NCBI RefSeq assembly: GCF_006716645.1 | Contig: NZ_VFPL01000001.1 | Coordinates: 4,836,001 to 4,900,000 of the forward strand | Length of the DNA: 64,000 nt | Direction: 5' to 3' | Source of the DNA: Arcticibacter tournemirensis | GTDB taxonomy: Bacteria; Bacteroidota; Bacteroidia; Sphingobacteriales; Sphingobacteriaceae | Part shown: positions 1-10,657 of the stretch, piece after piece | Numbering within the stretch: position 1 is the first letter of the stretch | Layout of the letters: every line of letters starts with the position of its first letter | Program-made: the position numbers and the translations under genes | The notes under the pieces: generated by a model | The model's input: the letters and a program-made list of their open reading frames with translations, nothing else | The model's database searches: none | Told to the model about the DNA's origin: nothing

Positions 1-276
1 AGAGATTAAAAGAGGGTGCTTTTTGACCTTTTGTTAATGCCATAGATAATCAGGTGTTGGATATGTAAATAACGGAATTAAACTGGCTGAATTATTTTGC
101 TAAATATACCGTTAATTCAGATAAATAGAAAATCTGTATCAAATACAGTGAAATTAACTAAATTGCGCTGTGTTACAGTTTTCCGGCAAATCCTGGACTA
201 AGTTAAAATTACTGGGGACCACTGTAACTCAATAACCGGCGCGAGTCTACAAACTAAATCACTTTAAATTAAACGC

Positions 277-792
277 ATGAAATCCAGAGGTACAACATTT
301 CTCGTCGTTGCGATACTATTGATCGTTTTAATTAAGGTCCTTCACGTAAATACCAGCTATTGCAACAGCACAGTATCTACGAATGTTTCGAGCAGCTGGA
401 GCAGTTGGAACAACTCAAACGCCAGTACAGAAAGCATACGAAATCCCGCGTCTTCAATCCCGGTTGTGGTGATTTATAAATCAAAAATAATTGGAGATAT
501 AAAGTCCCCTGCTCCCGTCAGAATTGATATTTCAGATAAAAACATCGGTTCGCTCTGGGTTCCCCTGTTCAAAACGTCAAGTTTTAGTTTTTCAGTAGAT
601 TGTAAGAGCACGCCTAAACTAGCAGAAGCTCAAGGCGTTGCAACCGTATTCGAGGGTAAAATCAATATTTCGGGAAAATACAGCTTAATCGGACTGTGTC
701 CATCAGAGACCGCTGATAAGCTGGTAGTAGAGAATATAATGAATCGTATTTATGATGAGGCAAAAACGAACATAAAAAGCTTCTCTAAATAA
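277..792 (+). CDS. Hypothetical membrane-anchored protein
   Basis: A 171-residue protein I do not recognise. Residues about 7-23 form one hydrophobic segment (FLVVAILLIVLIKVL) after a short basic start, so it is probably a signal anchor with the rest in the periplasm. Residues 25-60 are rich in Ser, Asn and Thr and look like a flexible linker; the remaining part has alternating polar and hydrophobic stretches and two cysteines (in SVDCKS and IGLCPS) that could form a disulfide. It converges on the RmlD-like gene with 5 bases between the stops. No promoter is evident upstream. A real gene is likely from its length and coherent membrane topology, but no function can be given. Confidence 0.6.
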   Translation: MKSRGTTFLVVAILLIVLIKVLHVNTSYCNSTVSTNVSSSWSSWNNSNASTESIRNPASSIPVVVIYKSKIIGDIKSPAPVRIDISDKNIGSLWVPLFKTSSFSFSVDCKSTPKLAEAQGVATVFEGKINISGKYSLIGLCPSETADKLVVENIMNRIYDEAKTNIKSFSK

Positions 793-797
793 AAAAT

Positions 798-1718
798 TCA
801 ACAGTAGCGATCATCCCTCTTTTTGATTTGAGCATCGAGTATAGTTAATCCTTCCCTAAAAGAATGAGGCTGGTATCCCAGATCAGCAATGGCCTTATCC
901 AGAACAAAGCCAGTTCGTTTTGGCCTTTTTGCTGTCTGATTTAAGGATTCTGATGACACCGGCTTCATAAGAGAACTATCGAGATGCCAGAACGCAGCTA
1001 CATGCTGCACCAGTTCATAAACGCTCATCATGTCTTTTCCGGAGATATGATAGATTCCAGGCGCCTCTCTTTCAGCAGCGAGAAGACATGCCTCGGCCAG
1101 ATCTTCGGCCAATGTCGGCATCCTCCACTGATCAGCCACAATATTGAGCGGTTCGCCTTTTTCAAGGGCCGACTTCGCCCAGAGCACGATATTGGAGCGG
1201 CTCATATCTGTAGTTATTCCGTAAACAAGAATCGTACGGATGATGGTCCAGCGACATGAAGAATTAAACAAAATCCTTTCCGACTCTGCTTTGCTTTCGC
1301 CATAAACACTGACCGGACTTACATCCGCCTCCTCTGCATAAGGCCCGTTCCCGCCGTCGAACACAAAATCGGTAGATAAATGAATAAGGTGGATGTCATT
1401 TTCTTCACAAACCACCGAAAGCGACCGTACCGCTTCCACATTCATGAGGCGACATAGGTCCTTGTCCTGTTCACAGATATCTACATTGGTGACCGCAGCA
1501 GTATGAATAATCACATCGGGCGAGAACCGTTGAATAACATCCCGCATGCGAGGTGTATCGCAGATATCCATTTCAGCGTAAACGTATCCCTCCTCTGCAG
1601 GATACCTGTTCCGTCCTTTTGATGTCGCGATGAGCTGAGCCCTGTTCGATGAAAGGATAAGCTCTGTAAGCTTCTGCCCCAGAAGCCCGTTACTACCGGT
1701 TACCAGTATTTTTTTCAT
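798..1718 (-). CDS. RmlD-like sugar-nucleotide reductase (SDR superfamily)
   Basis: Extended short-chain dehydrogenase of 306 residues in the dTDP-4-dehydrorhamnose reductase (RmlD) family. The NAD(P)-binding motif TGSNGLLGQ is at residues 7-15, STDFVF follows in the middle, and the catalytic Tyr-x-x-x-Lys is in VYGESK. The C-terminal half has the GIYHISG segment typical of RmlD-like enzymes. I place the start at the ATG at 1718, directly before KKILVTG. The frame stays open 83 codons further upstream, but that stretch resembles no SDR N-terminus. No rml genes are adjacent, so the substrate is open; it could equally be a generic sugar-nucleotide-binding SDR. Confidence 0.85.
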   Translation of the reverse strand: MKKILVTGSNGLLGQKLTELILSSNRAQLIATSKGRNRYPAEEGYVYAEMDICDTPRMRDVIQRFSPDVIIHTAAVTNVDICEQDKDLCRLMNVEAVRSLSVVCEENDIHLIHLSTDFVFDGGNGPYAEEADVSPVSVYGESKAESERILFNSSCRWTIIRTILVYGITTDMSRSNIVLWAKSALEKGEPLNIVADQWRMPTLAEDLAEACLLAAEREAPGIYHISGKDMMSVYELVQHVAAFWHLDSSLMKPVSSESLNQTAKRPKRTGFVLDKAIADLGYQPHSFREGLTILDAQIKKRDDRYC

Positions 1719-2085
1719 TGTTGTAAATATCTGGAATTTATACCAGATCCGCTTCGGACCCGCATTTAAAAGGCTCCAGAGTGGAAAGGGAGCACTTAGC
1801 GACCATACTTTGTCTTCCTCCTGTGCTTCTTCGAGTAAAAACCGGAGAAGCACGGAAACGAGTGGCTGTCTGGACCGAAGATAGCCAAAGCCGGATATGA
1901 GCCGGACCGCACTGTCCAACAAAACCGGTACCTTTTCCTGACCATGTTCGTAGTGGCAACTACTCACCTTCTGGCTGGCTATGACTTGGCTTCGGTCTGG
2001 GTATTGGATTTTTTAGAAGAACTGTAGAAGAAATCCCATAGCCGTGCCGAACCCAGCCGGGGCAGGGTGCGGAAAACTTCCGGAC
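1719..2085. other. Gap without a recognised gene
   Basis: A relatively GC-rich stretch between the RmlD-like gene and the small membrane protein. Overlapping frames are open on the minus strand (1738-1967), but neither gives a recognisable protein. I see no promoter, RNA gene or terminator. It may be a decayed gene or a dispersed non-coding element. Confidence 0.4.
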
Positions 2086-2334
2086 TCAGTGAAGTCCTTT
2101 TTCTGTTCCTTCATCCAAGTTCTTTCTCTCATTATTTTTGCTGTAACAGGCAATGCAAAGAATAATCAGAGCGACAACAACAGCCCAGGCCCAGGGCTGC
2201 AAATACCAAACCGTATCGCTGCTTATAATATCCTGATCCGGAATGTCTGAATTGGTTTGCGCGAAGGCAAACGTGTTTAAACAACTAAGAAGCGCAATAA
2301 AAACAGATCTTCTTAAAATTTCCTTGGTTTCCAT
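2086..2334 (-). CDS. Small exported membrane protein, hypothetical
   Basis: About 82 residues from the ATG at 2334; another ATG four codons upstream at 2346 is possible. Residues about 10-25 form a signal peptide ending near AFAQ. A short polar segment follows, then one membrane span (WAWAVVVALIILCIACY) and a charged tail (KNNERKNLDEGTEKG). The pattern of signal peptide, short periplasmic segment, membrane helix and charged cytoplasmic tail is common for small Bacteroidota membrane proteins of unknown role. It is divergent from atpD with about 310 bases between them. Confidence 0.6.
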   Translation of the reverse strand: METKEILRRSVFIALLSCLNTFAFAQTNSDIPDQDIISSDTVWYLQPWAWAVVVALIILCIACYSKNNERKNLDEGTEKGLH

Positions 2335-2346
2335 GACACAAATCAT

Positions 2347-4150
<1,804 letters not shown>

Positions 4151-4152
<2 letters not shown>

Positions 4153-4260
4153 TAAGTAGCAAGTATTTAGTAGCAAGTAGCAAGACACATATTACAGTAC
4201 CAAGTATCAGAAAAGAAGATAAAATCTTAATACCTGATACTTGATACTAAGTACTAAATA
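4151..4260. repeat. Quasi-repeat array (GTATCAAG family) between atpD and atpC
   Basis: The gap consists of word-like repeats: AGTAGCAAGTA variants on the left and TACTTGATACTAAGTACTAA on the right. The arms at 4197-4210 and 4234-4247 are inverted copies (13 of 14 positions pair; CAAGTATCAG against CTGATACTTG is perfect), with a nested AAGAT/ATCTT pair in the loop. The transcript can therefore fold into a hairpin between two cotranscribed genes. There is no U-tract, so it is not a classical terminator. Confidence 0.8.
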
Positions 4261-4262
4261 AC

Positions 4263-4511
4263 ATGACATTAGAAATTTTAACACCTGATCAGACCGTTTT
4301 CGAAGGAGAAGTTAACTCGGTTACCGTACCTGGTACTCAGGGTTCTTTCGAAGTACTGAATAATCACGCTCCTATTATCTCTACACTGGAGGATGGCAAA
4401 GTGATTATCCGTACCGGTGGAAAAAGCGAAGAGAGCTACTTCATAAAAGGCGGTGTTGTTGAAGTACTCAACAATAAAATAACTGTTCTTGCTGAAGGAA
4501 TTGTAAAATAA
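4263..4511 (+). CDS. atpC: F1Fo ATP synthase subunit epsilon, short form
   Basis: Central-stalk epsilon subunit of 82 residues. It begins MTLEILTPDQTVFEGEV and contains SVTVPGTQGSFEVLNNHAPI, the conserved beta-sandwich domain that contacts the gamma subunit and c-ring. The protein ends right after this domain at KITVLAEGIVK. The C-terminal helical hairpin, which in about 130-residue homologues inhibits ATP hydrolysis, is absent; I believe short forms are usual in Bacteroidota. The stop at 4511 is clean and a terminator follows, so this is not a frameshift. It is very probably cotranscribed with atpD. Confidence 0.95.
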   Translation: MTLEILTPDQTVFEGEVNSVTVPGTQGSFEVLNNHAPIISTLEDGKVIIRTGGKSEESYFIKGGVVEVLNNKITVLAEGIVK

Positions 4512-4533
4512 TATAACCTTTGTTAAAGGGTAA

Positions 4534-4561
4534 AGGGCTTCTGAAAAGAGGCCCTTTTTTT
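4534..4561 (+). terminator. Rho-independent terminator of atpDC
   Basis: A 9-bp stem (AGGGCTTCT against AGAGGCCCT, one G-U pair) with a GAAA tetraloop, followed directly by a run of T. It lies 22 bases after the atpC stop and separates atpDC from the ilv block. Confidence 0.9.
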
Positions 4562-4775
4562 GTGGTCCTTTGGCTGGTTTTCCACAATGAAAAATAACAT
4601 TTTAAACTATTATAAGCAGCTGCCTTTTTCACTTAGCGCCGTCCCCTCGAACAAGAGTCAATCGCTATGTTAAGCAAATATAATTTTTAATGATTTCTTT
4701 CAACTTTTTCTCTTATTCACGCCGTTTCAGGAAGAAAACAGCCCCTTTGCTCACCTAAACCAAATATTTAAACCG

Positions 4776-4799
4776 TATACCAAAACGTGATTTGGTATA
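4776..4799. promoter_or_regulatory. Perfect 9-bp inverted repeat, possible operator
   Basis: TATACCAAA, six bases ACGTGA, then TTTGGTATA: a perfect palindrome lying about 108 bases upstream of the ilvD -33 element. Length and symmetry suit a dimeric DNA-binding protein. No such regulator gene lies beside it, so the link to ilv regulation rests on position only. Confidence 0.45.
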
Positions 4800-4906
4800 G
4801 TGATTCCAAATTTTCCGAACAGAAAACCCATACGATTCCAAATTTTATTCCGGAACGATTAATATGATAGAATAATATACTAATTGAAAATTTCTGTTGC
4901 ATCCTA

Positions 4907-4937
4907 TTGATTGATATAGATCAAGTCCCTACCTTGA
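4907..4937 (+). promoter_or_regulatory. Candidate ilvD promoter (TTG-N20-TACCTTGA)
   Basis: TTG at 4907-4909, a 20-base spacer, then TACCTTGA at 4930-4937. This fits the Bacteroidota -33/-7 consensus (TTG, 19-21 bases, TAnnTTTG) except for the last bases of the -7 box. Transcription would start near 4943, giving a leader of about 112 bases before ilvD. Confidence 0.5.
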
Positions 4938-5055
4938 GGATAGATAAAAAGGACAGATGCCGCAGGGCTCAATGTTCATTAAAAATAAAGAGTTTTAATC
5001 AATTTATATTCATTTATTAAGACGGGGTAATACGATAAAATATTACTAACAAAAC

Positions 5056-6777
5056 ATGAAATCATCAACAGATTTGCAGGGTACAACCGAAACACAGGAA
5101 GAGTTAAACCGCTACAGCAGCACACTTACACAGGACCCAACACAGCCTGCTGCACAGGCTATGTTATATGGAATCGGGTTAACCGACGATGACATGAATA
5201 AAGCACAGGTGGGTATCGTGAGTATGGGTTACGACGGGAACACCTGCAACATGCATCTGAATGACCTGGCGAAGCTGGTGAAAGAAGGTGTATGGAAGGA
5301 AGATCTGGTAGGGTTAATATTCCATACCATCGGGGTAAGTGACGGGATGGGTAATGGGACTCCCGGCATGCGTTATTCTTTAATCAGCAGGGATGTTATT
5401 GCTGATTCAATTGAAGCGGTATGCGGAGCTCAGTACTACGATGGCTTAATCGCGCTTCCAGGCTGCGATAAAAACATGCCTGGTTCTGTGATCGCGATGG
5501 GACGGCTTAACCGCCCGGCTATTATGGTGTACGGCGGAACAATAGCTCCCGGACATTATAAAGGTGAAGACCTGAATATCATTTCTGCATTCGAGGCTTT
5601 AGGGAAAAAGATTGCAGGGCAAATTGATGAAATAGATTTTAAAGAGATTATAAAGCACTCCTGCCCTGGTGCGGGCGCCTGCGGTGGTATTTATACTGCA
5701 AATACCATGGCTGCTGCTATCGAGGCACTCGGAATGAGCTTGCCTTATTCTTCTTCAGCACCAGCCCTGAGCCCCAATAAAAAAGAGGAGTGCTTAAGAG
5801 CTGGTAAGGCGATCCGCTTATTGCTGGAAAGAGATATCAAGCCAAGAGATATCATGACTAAAGAAGCATTTGAAAATGCTATCGTCACTTTAATGGTACT
5901 TGGCGGTTCTACCAATGCAGTGCTTCACCTGATCGCTATGGCTAAGAGCGTGGACGTGAAACTGACTCAGGATGACTTCCAGGCGATCAGCAACAGGATC
6001 CCGGTCCTTGCCGATATGAAGCCAAGCGGTAAATATATGATGGAGGACCTGCATAACGTTGGCGGTGTTCCTGCAGTTATGAAATACCTTCTTCAGCAGG
6101 GATGGCTTCATGGCGATTGCCTCACCTGTACCGGTAAAACACTCGCGGAAAATCTCGCTGACGTACCCGAACTGGATTTTGATACGCAGAAAATCATTTT
6201 ACCCGTTGATAAGCCCGTTAAAGCGACCGGGCACCTGCAGATCCTGTACGGCAACCTGGCTGAAGGCGGAAGCGTAGCTAAGATCACGGGGAAAGAGGGT
6301 GTTTACTTCGAAGGTCCGGCAAGGGTTTTTGACGGGGAGTCGCATCTGATTGAAGGCATCAGCAATGGCAGGGTGCAGCATGGTGACGTAGTGGTAATTA
6401 AGAACATCGGGCCAAAAGGTGCTCCCGGGATGCCGGAGATGCTGAAACCTACGTCGGCTCTGATTGGCGCCGGACTTGGAAAGTCGGTAGCCCTGATCAC
6501 CGATGGACGCTTTAGCGGCGGTACTCACGGATTTGTAGTAGGACATATTACTCCTGAAGCTTACCTCGGCGGCTTAATCGGCCTGGTACAGGACGAAGAC
6601 AGGATCGAAATAGACGCGATAAAACGCCAAATCACTCTGAAGGTATCTGAAGAGGAGATTGCCAAACGAAAAGCAGCATGGGTACAGCCCGAATTAAAAG
6701 CCAAAAAAGGTTTACTCTATAAATACGCAAAGCTGGTAAGCAACGCTGCTGAAGGTTGCGTAACCGACGAAGACTGA
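5056..6777 (+). CDS. ilvD: Dihydroxy-acid dehydratase
   Basis: Dehydrates 2,3-dihydroxy-isovalerate and 2,3-dihydroxy-3-methylvalerate to the 2-oxo acids, the third common step to valine and isoleucine. The protein has 573 residues, the usual length. Cysteines expected for the iron-sulfur cluster occur in [19 protein letters not shown] and [10 protein letters not shown], and the C-terminal domain carries the [10 protein letters not shown] and [15 protein letters not shown] motifs. It is the first gene of the ilv-leu block, preceded by the candidate promoter at 4907-4937. A quasi-repeat array, not a terminator, separates it from ilvB. Confidence 0.97.
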   Translation: MKSSTDLQGTTETQEELNRYSSTLTQDPTQPAAQAMLYGIGLTDDDMNKAQVGIVSMGYDGNTCNMHLNDLAKLVKEGVWKEDLVGLIFHTIGVSDGMGNGTPGMRYSLISRDVIADSIEAVCGAQYYDGLIALPGCDKNMPGSVIAMGRLNRPAIMVYGGTIAPGHYKGEDLNIISAFEALGKKIAGQIDEIDFKEIIKHSCPGAGACGGIYTANTMAAAIEALGMSLPYSSSAPALSPNKKEECLRAGKAIRLLLERDIKPRDIMTKEAFENAIVTLMVLGGSTNAVLHLIAMAKSVDVKLTQDDFQAISNRIPVLADMKPSGKYMMEDLHNVGGVPAVMKYLLQQGWLHGDCLTCTGKTLAENLADVPELDFDTQKIILPVDKPVKATGHLQILYGNLAEGGSVAKITGKEGVYFEGPARVFDGESHLIEGISNGRVQHGDVVVIKNIGPKGAPGMPEMLKPTSALIGAGLGKSVALITDGRFSGGTHGFVVGHITPEAYLGGLIGLVQDEDRIEIDAIKRQITLKVSEEEIAKRKAAWVQPELKAKKGLLYKYAKLVSNAAEGCVTDED

Positions 6778-6851
6778 GTTGGGAGTTGAGAGTTGAAAGT
6801 CGAAAGTTAAGAGTCGAAAGGCGAAAGCTTAAAGGTAAAAGTTGAAAGCTT
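6778..6851. repeat. Quasi-repeat array (AGTTGAAAG family) between ilvD and ilvB
   Basis: Starts at the ilvD stop and consists of near-repeats such as GAGTTGAGAGTTGAAAGTCG and AAAGTTAAGAGTCGAAAG, purine-rich on the transcribed strand. All units have the same orientation. The same family occurs after ilvN and in the rRNA spacers. Confidence 0.75.
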
Positions 6852-6890
6852 ACCGCTGATAGCAAAATATCTAATTTTAAATCTAAAAAC

Positions 6891-8630
6891 ATGGAAACAG
6901 CGCAACAGGAAGTATTGACTGCGAAAGAACCCGACACAGGAATAGAACTGACAGGATCAGTGGCTTTGCTGGAAGGACTCGTCGTGGAGGGTGTTGATAC
7001 AATCTTCGGGTATCCGGGCGGTGCAATAATGCCTATCTACGATGCTTTATATGATTACTCAGATAAGCTGAAACACATACTGGTCCGCCATGAACAGGGT
7101 GGAATCCATGCCGGACAGGGATATGCCCGTTCTTCGGGAAAAGTGGGTGTGGTATTTGCAACGAGCGGACCAGGGGCAACCAACCTGGTCACCGGACTTG
7201 CTGATGCACAGCTCGACAGCACTCCTGTTGTTTGCATTACCGGACAGGTATTTGCACATCTGCTGGGGACTGATGCTTTCCAGGAAATCGATGTGATTAA
7301 CATTACTTCTCCGGTAACTAAATGGAATTACCAGATAACGGATGCTACTGAGATTCCCGAAGTACTTGCCAAAGCATTTCATATCGCCCGCAGCGGCCGG
7401 CCCGGTCCGGTCTTGATAGATATTACTAAAAATGCGCAGCTTCAGAAGTTCAACTTCAAGGGATATACTCCCTGCAGACATATAAGGAGTTACCGTCCGA
7501 AGCCCATTGTGAGAAAAGAGTACGTGGAGCAGGCAGCCGAACTCATCAACAGTGCAAAGATGCCTTTTGTGTTGTGGGGACAGGGCGTTATTCTCGGCAA
7601 TGCAGAGCAGGAATTTAAAGCGTTTATAGAAAAATCGGGAATTCCTTCGGCGTGGACTATCCTTGGCGCAGGAGTGATACCCAACGACCATCCGCTTAAC
7701 GTTGGAATGCTTGGAATGCACGGCAATTACGGTCCTAATGTGCTTACCAACGAATGTGACGTACTGATAGCCATCGGAATGCGCTTCGACGACCGGGTAA
7801 CAGGCCGTCTGGATAAGTATGCTAAACAGGCGAAGGTTATCCACCTGGACATCGACCCTGCAGAAATCGACAAAAATGTACAAACAACGGTTCCTGTATG
7901 GGGCGACTGCAAAGAGACGTTGCCTTTGCTCACTTCTCTTGTTGAAACAAAACAACATGCTGAATGGCTGGAACGATTCAAAGAATTCGAAAAGAAGGAA
8001 ATTGATGCCTTGATCCGGGAAGAGCTCTTCCCTACCTGTGAAGAGATGACAATGGGCGAAGTGATCCAGTCGTTGAATGAACTCACGAATGGCGACGCTG
8101 TTATTGTTACCGACGTAGGGCAGCACCAGATGGTTGCCTGCAGATATGCGAAACTGAACCACACGAGAAGCAATATTACAAGCGGCGGTTTAGGCACTAT
8201 GGGCTTCGCTCTGCCCGCAGCAATAGGCGCAAAATTTGGCGCGCTGGACAGGCAGGTGGTAGCTATTATCGGCGATGGCGGTGTACAAATGAATATTCAG
8301 GAGCTGGGCACCATCATGCAAAGTGGCGTAGATGTCAAAATAATCATTCTGAACAATCAGTTTCTCGGAATGGTTCGCCAGTGGCAGGAACTGTTCAATG
8401 AAAGGCGCTATTCCTTTGTAGATATAACCAGTCCCGATTTTGTAAAAGTAGCCGAAGGTTATGGAATCCACGGAAAGAGTATTGCAAAAAGGGAATATCT
8501 TAAGGATGCCCTGAAAATGATGCTCGAACATGAGGGATCTTATCTCCTGGAGGTGATGGTTAAGAAAGAGAATAACGTGTTCCCTATGGTACCTCAGGGT
8601 TGCAGCGTTAGTGAGATAAGACTGGCTTGA
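6891..8630 (+). CDS. ilvB: Acetolactate synthase large (catalytic) subunit
   Basis: ThDP-dependent acetohydroxyacid synthase, the first common step of valine, leucine and isoleucine synthesis. It has 579 residues. The N-terminal ThDP-binding domain includes the activating Glu in VRHEQGGIHAGQGYAR and the SGPGATN segment. A central FAD-binding-like domain follows, then the C-terminal domain with the GDG...NN diphosphate/Mg motif (IGDGGVQMN to IILNNQF). The extra N-terminal residues METAQQEVLTAKEPDTG are probably disordered. The regulatory subunit gene ilvN is next, so holoenzyme assembly is expected. Confidence 0.97.
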   Translation: METAQQEVLTAKEPDTGIELTGSVALLEGLVVEGVDTIFGYPGGAIMPIYDALYDYSDKLKHILVRHEQGGIHAGQGYARSSGKVGVVFATSGPGATNLVTGLADAQLDSTPVVCITGQVFAHLLGTDAFQEIDVINITSPVTKWNYQITDATEIPEVLAKAFHIARSGRPGPVLIDITKNAQLQKFNFKGYTPCRHIRSYRPKPIVRKEYVEQAAELINSAKMPFVLWGQGVILGNAEQEFKAFIEKSGIPSAWTILGAGVIPNDHPLNVGMLGMHGNYGPNVLTNECDVLIAIGMRFDDRVTGRLDKYAKQAKVIHLDIDPAEIDKNVQTTVPVWGDCKETLPLLTSLVETKQHAEWLERFKEFEKKEIDALIREELFPTCEEMTMGEVIQSLNELTNGDAVIVTDVGQHQMVACRYAKLNHTRSNITSGGLGTMGFALPAAIGAKFGALDRQVVAIIGDGGVQMNIQELGTIMQSGVDVKIIILNNQFLGMVRQWQELFNERRYSFVDITSPDFVKVAEGYGIHGKSIAKREYLKDALKMMLEHEGSYLLEVMVKKENNVFPMVPQGCSVSEIRLA

Positions 8631-8684
8631 GTTATGAATTATGAGATATGAGTTATGGGATATGAGATACTCAAATCTCAAGAC
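8631..8684. repeat. Quasi-repeat array (TTATGAGATATGAG family) between ilvB and ilvN
   Basis: Near-repeats of GAGTTATGAATTATGAGATA type begin at the ilvB stop and end with TGAGAT-ACTCAA-ATCTCA, a 6-bp hairpin. The word set differs from the two other array families in the window but the placement is the same. Confidence 0.7.
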
Positions 8685-8701
8685 TAATTAATTAAAAAAT
8701 C

Positions 8702-9310
8702 ATGGATACAGAAAATACTCCGGTAAAGCAGGAATATAACATTACTGTTTATACAGAAAATCAGATTGGTCTGCTTAGCCGTATCGCCATTATCTTCACA
8801 AGAAGAAAGATTAATATCGACAGCCTGAATACCTCTCCGTCGGAGATTGAGAGTATTCACCGTTTTAATATTGTGATTAACGAAACGGAGGATGTAGTAA
8901 GAAAAGTTACACGACAGATCGAAAAGCAGGTAGAAGTACTTAAGGTGTATTACAATACCAACGAAGATGTGATCTGGCAGGAGATGGCCCTCTATAAGGT
9001 ACCTACTGACACTATTGCTGAGAAGGCATCGGTAGAACGCCTCCTTCGCGAGAATGGCGCCCGGGCAGTGGTAATCAGAAAAGACTATACAGTATTTGAA
9101 ACCACTGGCCATCGCGAGGAAACGGATAACCTCACTGCGGCTCTTCAGCCCTACGGATTGATTGAGTTCGTAAGAAGTGCACGGATTGCGATCATTAAGG
9201 ATAGCGAAGGTTTTAACTGCAAGCTGAGGGAGTTTGAAAGAACTGAACCCGGACAAGATGTAGTAGAAAATGAGTACCTTAACAGCCGCGAAAAAGTATT
9301 CACAATGTGA
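8702..9310 (+). CDS. ilvN: Acetolactate synthase small (regulatory) subunit
   Basis: Regulatory subunit carrying valine feedback control of acetolactate synthase. It has 202 residues. The N-terminal ACT domain (residues about 12-85) shows ITVYTENQIGLLSRIAIIF and INIDSLNTSPSE. The C-terminal ACT-like domain (about 95-175) shows ALYKVPTDTIAEKASVERL and AIIKDSEGFNCKLREF. It is somewhat longer than the roughly 160-residue enterobacterial form because of the C-terminal tail. It is 71 bases after ilvB across an array, in the expected order ilvB-ilvN-ilvC. Confidence 0.95.
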   Translation: MDTENTPVKQEYNITVYTENQIGLLSRIAIIFTRRKINIDSLNTSPSEIESIHRFNIVINETEDVVRKVTRQIEKQVEVLKVYYNTNEDVIWQEMALYKVPTDTIAEKASVERLLRENGARAVVIRKDYTVFETTGHREETDNLTAALQPYGLIEFVRSARIAIIKDSEGFNCKLREFERTEPGQDVVENEYLNSREKVFTM

Positions 9311-9311
9311 G

Positions 9312-9412
9312 CGTCGGGAGTTAAAAGTAGAGAGTTAAAAGTAGAAAGTTAAAAGTAGAAAGTTGAGAGTTAAAAGCTGAAAGCTAAAAGCACAAAGCAG
9401 AAGGCTGACAGC
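9312..9412. repeat. Quasi-repeat array (AGTTAAAAGTAGAAAG family) between ilvN and ilvC
   Basis: Clear imperfect tandem units: GAGTTAAAAGTAGA, GAGTTAAAAGTAGAAAGTTA, then GAGTTAAAAGCTGAAAGC and AGCACAAAGCAGAAGGC, degenerating to the right. The transcribed strand is almost purely A, G and T. All units share one orientation. Confidence 0.8.
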
Positions 9413-9452
9413 AATAATCATAAAAACAAAGCAAAAGTTCAAACAAACAATC

Positions 9453-10511
9453 ATGGCAAAATTAAATTTCGGCGGTGTTGAAGAAAATGTAGTGACCCGC
9501 GAAGAATTTCCGTTATCAAAAGCACAGGAAGTACTTAGCAAAGAAACGGTAGCAGTAATAGGCTACGGAGTACAAGGACCCGGACAGGCTCTTAATCAGA
9601 AAGATAACGGCATCAACGTTATTGTAGGACAACGCAAAAACTCTAAATCATGGGATAAAGCAGTACGTGATGGTTTCGTACCGGGTGAAACTCTTTTTGA
9701 TATAGAAGAAGCACTTGAAAAAGGTACAATCATTTGCTACCTTTTAAGCGATGCAGCTCAGATAGAACTTTGGCCTACCGTTAAAAAGCACCTTACTGCA
9801 GGCAAAGCCTTGTATTTCTCTCATGGCTTCGGTATCACGTTTAATGAGCAAACCGGAATCGTTCCTCCTGCTGATGTTGACGTATTCCTCGTAGCCCCTA
9901 AAGGATCAGGCACTTCATTACGCCGGATGTTCCTTGAAGGCCGTGGATTGAATTCAAGCTTTGCAATCTTCCAGGATGCCACTGGTAAAGCATGGGAAAG
10001 AGTAATAGCTTTAGGTATTGCCGTAGGTAGTGGTTATTTGTTTGAAACTGACTTCAAAAAAGAGGTTTTCAGCGACCTGACCGGCGAGCGTGGTACTCTC
10101 ATGGGTTGTATCCAGGGTATCTTTGCTGCTCAGTATGAAGTATTGCGCAGTAAAGGGCACACTCCTTCTGAAGCATTTAACGAGACTGTTGAAGAATTAA
10201 CTCAGTCGCTGATGCCTTTAGTTGCAGAAAACGGTATGGACTGGATGTATGCAAACTGCTCTACGACTGCTCAGCGCGGTGCCCTTGACTGGTGGAAGAA
10301 ATTCAGGGATGCTACCAAGCCCGTTTTCGAAGAATTATACGAAAGCGTTGCAACAGGAAAAGAATCTCAGAGATCTATCGACTTAAACAGTCAGCCAGAT
10401 TACCGCGAAAAGCTTGACGCAGAGCTAAAAGAACTTCGCGACAGCGAAATATGGCAGGCTGGCAAAACTGTAAGAGGCTTGCGCCCGGAAAATCAAACAG
10501 TAGAGGCATAA
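9453..10511 (+). CDS. ilvC: Ketol-acid reductoisomerase
   Basis: NADPH- and Mg-dependent conversion of acetolactate or acetohydroxybutyrate to the dihydroxy acids. It has 352 residues. The Rossmann motif is VIGYGVQGPGQALN, followed by VIVGQRKNSKSW, where basic and Ser residues would read the NADPH phosphate. The KARI core includes FSDLTGERGTLMGCIQG with the Asp and Glu metal ligands, and the C-terminal knotted helical domain runs from YEVLRSKGHTPSEAFNE to WMYANCSTTAQRGALDWW. The GYGVQGPGQAL form of the motif is characteristic of Bacteroidota-type enzymes. Identification is secure. Confidence 0.97.
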   Translation: MAKLNFGGVEENVVTREEFPLSKAQEVLSKETVAVIGYGVQGPGQALNQKDNGINVIVGQRKNSKSWDKAVRDGFVPGETLFDIEEALEKGTIICYLLSDAAQIELWPTVKKHLTAGKALYFSHGFGITFNEQTGIVPPADVDVFLVAPKGSGTSLRRMFLEGRGLNSSFAIFQDATGKAWERVIALGIAVGSGYLFETDFKKEVFSDLTGERGTLMGCIQGIFAAQYEVLRSKGHTPSEAFNETVEELTQSLMPLVAENGMDWMYANCSTTAQRGALDWWKKFRDATKPVFEELYESVATGKESQRSIDLNSQPDYREKLDAELKELRDSEIWQAGKTVRGLRPENQTVEA

Positions 10512-10527
10512 GCCAACGCTCAATATA

Positions 10528-10562
10528 AGAACAGGGAGCAATTAACAAGTGCTTCCTGTTCT
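10528..10562 (+). promoter_or_regulatory. Strong hairpin in the ilvC-leuA gap without a U-tract
   Basis: A 13-bp stem (AGAACAGGGAGCA against TGCTTCCTGTTCT, one G-U pair) with a 9-base loop, 16 bases after the ilvC stop. What follows (CTGTATAATT) is not a T run, so it is more likely an RNA processing or stability element, or a weak terminator, than a classical terminator. Confidence 0.6.
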
Positions 10563-10657
10563 CTGTATAATTACAATTTGAATTAATATATACTTAATTC
10601 TATTTCAAAAACAAGTACTTAAGCTTAGCCTGGCAGAACGGGCAACAAAACGAGAAT

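Larger units (their letters stand above)
4562..5055. other. Long leader region upstream of ilvD
   Basis: About 490 bases without a gene. From left to right I see an uncharacterised AT-rich stretch, an inverted repeat at 4776-4799, a direct repeat of GATTCCAAATTTT at 4802-4814 and 4834-4846, a candidate promoter at 4907-4937, and about 110 bases of probable 5' untranslated leader. The only short frame in the leader (8 codons from about 4972) is not rich in branched-chain residues, so I see no peptide attenuator. Confidence 0.5.

Noticed and set aside
1719-1967. N-terminal extension of 83 codons on the RmlD-like protein
   Set aside because: The extension lacks resemblance to SDR proteins, while KKILVTGSNG directly after the ATG at 1718 is the natural start.
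4938-5055. Branched-chain leader peptide or riboswitch ahead of ilvD
   Set aside because: The only short frame (8 codons from about 4972) is not rich in Ile, Leu or Val, and no terminator/antiterminator pair is visible.
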